Assembly: GCA_021734165.1 (NCBI GenBank) | Contig: JAIPJL010000010.1 | Span: 1 to 47,077 of the forward strand | DNA length: 47,077 nt | Reading direction: 5' to 3' | DNA from: a bacterium | GTDB taxonomy: Bacteria > Electryoneota > AABM5-125-24 > Hatepunaeales > Hatepunaeaceae | In this document: positions 45,601 to 47,077 of the stretch, one piece after another | How the letters are laid out: the number at the start of each line of letters is the position of its first letter | Position numbering within the stretch: position 1 is the stretch's first letter | Program-made: the position numbers and the translations under genes | Notes under the pieces: model-generated | What the model was told of the DNA's origin: nothing | What the model saw: only the letters and a program-made list of their open reading frames with translations | Databases searched by the model: none

Positions 45601-47077
45601 GAATAAGCAACCAAACGTATCGTCGCTGAACCCGCCCTTATCGCTTCAAGCTCATACTCAGCAGGATGATCGGCGACAGAACGAATGTTACCAATATCGT
45701 CTCCTGTAAAACTCCACCTGATATTATCTGAACTATCCGGTAGATTAAAGTCGGATAACAAATTGCCATAGGCATCATATGGCAACAGATAGAAAGTATC
45801 TGTTTCGTCGGCGCTAAGATCGGAGTGGGAATAAACTTCCGAATTCTCATCGGTGTCTTTGGTTATGCGAAGATAAGTGACGATGTCAGTGGGTTCTACG
45901 GTTATTCTACCGGTTTCATCTGTAGCATTTTCATTATCAATGCTCACTGCATTGATCGTGCATTCACCCTGATGAGTACCTGTAAATACTATAACGTCCG
46001 AATCTGTCTCGTTCAGATCACCGCAATCATCACCCGAAAGCTCCCAATCCGTCTCGGTTGAACCAATACGATTACCAAGTCCGTCGTTATCGTCACCGTA
46101 ACCGTCATAACCTACAGACCATAACTCAAGATCGTTACCGACAACGATGGTCGTATCAACTATCTCTGAACCGGATAAGGAATACTGTATCTTTATATAC
46201 TCAATAAATTGATTCGCATTTACTTCGACATCTTCAAGAGTATCAGATGGAATTCCTTCAACGGTAACGCTAATGCCACCATTATATGCACGCAACGCAC
46301 GAAACAAACAACTGCCGTTATGTTGATCCTCAAGATCGCCTAATTCTTCACCTGTAAATGTCCAATCAATGTCATCCGTTACAAGACCAGGACGATGATT
46401 TTCATAAATGTCATAACCATGACAATATAGAGTTACTTCATCACCCGCAGTGAGATCGAGACGATTGACAGGGGAAGGTTCATTTACTTCCCCGTTGTCA
46501 AGTGAAATGATTATATTGTCTAAAGGACCAGACTCGACGCTGATGTTTGCAGACTGGTAGGTTGCTGTGGTATCGTCTTCGATTGTAATGTAAGACTTGA
46601 TATAGCCGGTTCCGACCTTCTGCGCTGTGAAAACTACATCAACACTTTCTGAAGTATCAAGCTCGCCAATATCCCCGAAAACATGCCAGAGACCGAACTG
46701 TGGATCAATCAGATTATCATCAAAATCGTAACTGACAAGATGAAGATTCAAAGTCTCTGTAGCATTCATTGTCAATGATTCATCAAAGGCTTCACCTTCA
46801 TGCCGGATTTCTAAACGATAAGGCGCACCATGATCTATTATCACAGATACCGTGTTTGCTTCGACCTCATCCATCGTAAGCGACACACTGACATTATCTT
46901 CATCGGTTATCACCGAAATAGGTGTGTAAATCAGTACATGATTTGCTTCTTCAAAATGATACTCATCATCCGGCAGATTGTGAGCCCAGTTTTCCTCTGC
47001 TATCTCCAAACTGTCATGCGATATTACATTCTCATCAGAATCAATCGCAATAAAGCTGAAACGGTACTCGCCATCCG
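39639..47077 (-). CDS. Giant Ig-repeat secreted protein, N-terminus beyond window
   Basis: At least 2478 residues; the frame stays open through the right edge (a TTG at 47009 is internal, since upstream residues match a repeat). Near the visible N-terminus are four ~100-residue bacterial Ig-like units, each with an [L/I]xWxFxGDDIG-like core, and a longer module seen twice. Then come further Ig-like and unassigned beta-rich regions, a Big_5-like segment near 40560-40750, and an end LYPTPWDPDREP...LPNGVYIVTL, a FlgD/sorting-domain-like fold. Probably a surface adhesin or filament. It is upstream in the six-gene operon and overlaps the PorV-like gene by eight bases. Confidence 0.85.
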   Translation of the reverse strand, partial: DGEYRFSFIAIDSDENVISHDSLEIAEENWAHNLPDDEYHFEEANHVLIYTPISVITDEDNVSVSLTMDEVEANTVSVIIDHGAPYRLEIRHEGEAFDESLTMNATETLNLHLVSYDFDDNLIDPQFGLWHVFGDIGELDTSESVDVVFTAQKVGTGYIKSYITIEDDTTATYQSANISVESGPLDNIIISLDNGEVNEPSPVNRLDLTAGDEVTLYCHGYDIYENHRPGLVTDDIDWTFTGEELGDLEDQHNGSCLFRALRAYNGGISVTVEGIPSDTLEDVEVNANQFIEYIKIQYSLSGSEIVDTTIVVGNDLELWSVGYDGYGDDNDGLGNRIGSTETDWELSGDDCGDLNETDSDVIVFTGTHQGECTINAVSIDNENATDETGRITVEPTDIVTYLRITKDTDENSEVYSHSDLSADETDTFYLLPYDAYGNLLSDFNLPDSSDNIRWSFTGDDIGNIRSVADHPAEYELEAIRAGSATIRLVAYSIRVGGEVIEDSLVAFSEDVRVVPGAVSSVSMTVDGDELDTLLGDADGEYRFSFIARDSDDNVISYDSMEIAEDDWHHNLPNNDEYYFEEDNHVLFYEPDTIITVDDEVNVSLTVDEVEADMVPVIIRHGAPMYPFTLTPDKLNILAQNEDVNREYFTTFFHSDTIVDQDGNSCDAVAFRITTDLGGFANGEDINDTVFVNTDDEGILSFEFVADTTGGCATVTARESGGPAYGNGRVYISQFGITDIVTEDWSLAQRDTVHVWKGADGITIEITISNLGDDDILLTDVVLNTNDILSRDNWTRRPEDIDVRINGGRNFTVRFIIDIPLDLEAEEIQFGVTASGQIEIEDQDPLILVSVLLPEDGILWLVHPARDASFDNLTPLRVTSGHEARTFSIDMTDQSFDLPDTIRADGTFLRFSNERIHFTTNLIEDEYKLGNENDEATISLDFEGIDIPDNINMSTLLRTNLTFIRSRNPADDITNSIDLDSLEITPQLDLNVPFDSLSPQRITITDDIVFECQIMNRSGIDFIIYPEDVCFFPDRGNQDEAIPLNVELWNEVYDNNVLPDSEWIEFSFEEYHFSSDTWTVEDEYYSQIRIVGIDSNGLEQSKRYDFQRGARERLELFNPTKLEILNNFNLSKCIYGAEYRPSISVLSSGGNLDVVLNSDSTYISFSDGDSSVLQLPIFGDELDRTVNTEEPKTIYFDTLFQELNDHELSANLLYNITLVLNYTDENNFVSKMDTLLTDNFRVFTSEAPIVSEWDISPNPYSSTGTTELIVSLHLFNPVDNWTWDVILPDSLRSSNGSVTISEQDISDPIIDFMPGTRRDLTWKILPDSGASGYFAFSTVLTCEYSIEEYSIEQIYEFSPDDPFPVDIFKPPKLNVFIEKDHNSALSDTSSIVFQFEFTNTGETQIDTLTQQINDLYIEDSTGQIIDNGYLWFPISQVDSLPANQDIKFIRRGILTLNNFESVGKHYLNFKMKGKNHYNRESEFYVDEIYRFSDSLYIINPIQVFIDSISSVNYDDCFSMDQGSIDTLRMWISRNTEPEEIVVIDPSDFKISFCKDNASGREIDSYFRVTPVSDTIIHWGQEVQQSSFDFRVVPKFYCGDTCNVGIVRPKGTVSWNHCRTRDEGLAAGPLKTKIQSNAEVDSNNVVLNIIERAFISIVKTTSSDSSVTCGQNEPWDIDVEISSGTTNESETFVFNTCSLKVYSADDLMDITYSSGFIFDYPLTFLSGDTCIGCNDNPETLRIHVLETGTFSGDMLIVPSVFGRDAIDSYKAQAIADIYGCLRVQVQNTLHLEVDSLKISRVSTGYEGNEEEWEIYPYNQDNHETLPVNNNIYVTGYVKNLGEATAEYKDGHGNWIMGDSTWISFNSIPENITCLESDSMIIVPYNKWFKEQKFRLKKSSDDVTNLICSIIADSMRDANSKVPLISGETAISDTLGLYILEQCTLIYNEPALNIVSEDSNTVELSVTLTNPTNCPIVVYPDPLSPVLKAVPEESVEGKDLNWGEDYSAGVFDTDGLAIDSIQLIENASSVVKWKFFLNINRSIIDYSELLVDMYGDPSNTEKRFTRFKSFYGAPFLWRADCLEDITTEVEILPPYLERVLLLPENSNHEEASDSMETLVAVFSEPIVLADEDIDLKQIFMAHPEILLESSEFNKIINDTMFVRVNIDDVMFQRNEEGDIIKHRLNKDVRIGIDIELNPGILTDATGNNAIGRIYHRHEDNFVSIFPYESEKPLTEAKTVELCNTNLPIFRVRFVDMPKAIIDDCYDITVDSSSGIELSGISIDIFNTTSNEKIPYDSMSISFPEEVLGFAEPGYNLSFLPDISQIIAGDSLRCIINVTDRAGNKSIEDTIFYYANIPLNLQDVSCLYPTPWDPDREPLYFQYQIGEKHPNEIPTLQIFNLNGDWVDEIVSIDHWEQIRGPNNVMETGFHRYRLSDSRRLRELPNGVYIVTLNKSIPGNKSVFTLTVLRGAKTIRRTYQYNE
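45207..45459 (-). repeat. Internal duplication in the giant gene, downstream copy
   Basis: Encodes a module from GEYRFSFIARDSDDN to VIIRHGAP that repeats the one at 46820-47077 with about 70-80% identical residues by eye. Distance between copies is about 1.6 kb. Confidence 0.85.
46820..47077 (-). repeat. Internal duplication in the giant gene, upstream copy
   Basis: Encodes GEYRFSFIAIDSDEN to VIIDHGAP, the partner of the module at 45207-45459. It is cut by the window edge, so more copies may lie beyond. Confidence 0.85.

Overview
The window looks like a chromosome fragment of an uncultured, AT-rich, Gram-negative bacterium of the FCB superphylum (a relative of Bacteroidetes, Ignavibacteria, Marinimicrobia or similar candidate phyla). 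This rests on several secreted proteins ending in type IX-like sorting domains with PNPFN motifs, many lipobox lipoproteins, a PorV-like outer-membrane protein and Bacteroidetes-style Ig-like lipoproteins. No rRNA or complete tRNA gene was found. The phylum is an inference.

Region by region. 1-533: the N-terminal end of a LOG/Rossmann nucleotide-binding gene runs off the left edge, followed by a bare spacer. 534-4770 (+): a sorting-domain Ig protein, a NUDIX hydrolase, a 15-residue-repeat surface protein of the LA_2272 type and two lipoproteins. 4767-9400 (-): recO, a large beta-helix sorting-domain protein and a UDP-glucuronate 4-epimerase-like gene. 9670-11168 (+): a small unknown gene and an HDOD protein. 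11183-17160 (-): DHH phosphoesterase, MeaB, a PIN_8 nuclease-like gene, methylmalonyl-CoA mutase large subunit and a membrane EEP hydrolase; the PIN gene splits the mutase/chaperone pair. 17248-21624 (-): an Ig lipoprotein, then an overlapping set of ECF-S-like membrane protein, mannose-1-phosphate guanylyltransferase, a small unknown and a Crp/Fnr regulator. 21899-26386 (+): aldehyde dehydrogenase and L-lysine 6-aminotransferase, which together would convert lysine to 2-aminoadipate, interrupted by a DNA methyltransferase fused to a PD-(D/E)xK nuclease and closed by a strong terminator. 26467-28632 (+): the compact housekeeping run rsmI-lgt-tmk.

28633-34578 is accessory DNA: a TcmP / Gp37-Gp68 (DUF5131) gene pair, two small lipoproteins, and dense non-coding repeats. 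The repeats include three consecutive ~300-400 bp direct repeats built from smaller palindromic elements, a decayed gene, a 20-nt match to a tRNA-Met 3' end, and a terminator.

34579-47077 (-) is the most interesting part: an apparently single six-gene envelope operon. In order of transcription it encodes a giant (>2478 aa, open at the right edge) Ig-repeat secreted protein, a PorV/UPF0164-like outer-membrane barrel, a MotA/TolQ/ExbB-like proton-channel subunit with a long helical tail, an ExbD/TolR-like partner with an aspartate at the start of its single membrane segment, a small lipoprotein, and a periplasmic protein with a C-terminal membrane anchor. I read this as a possible undescribed proton-motive-force-driven, envelope-spanning machine dedicated to a giant surface protein. 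That is inference from gene order and motifs, not an established system.
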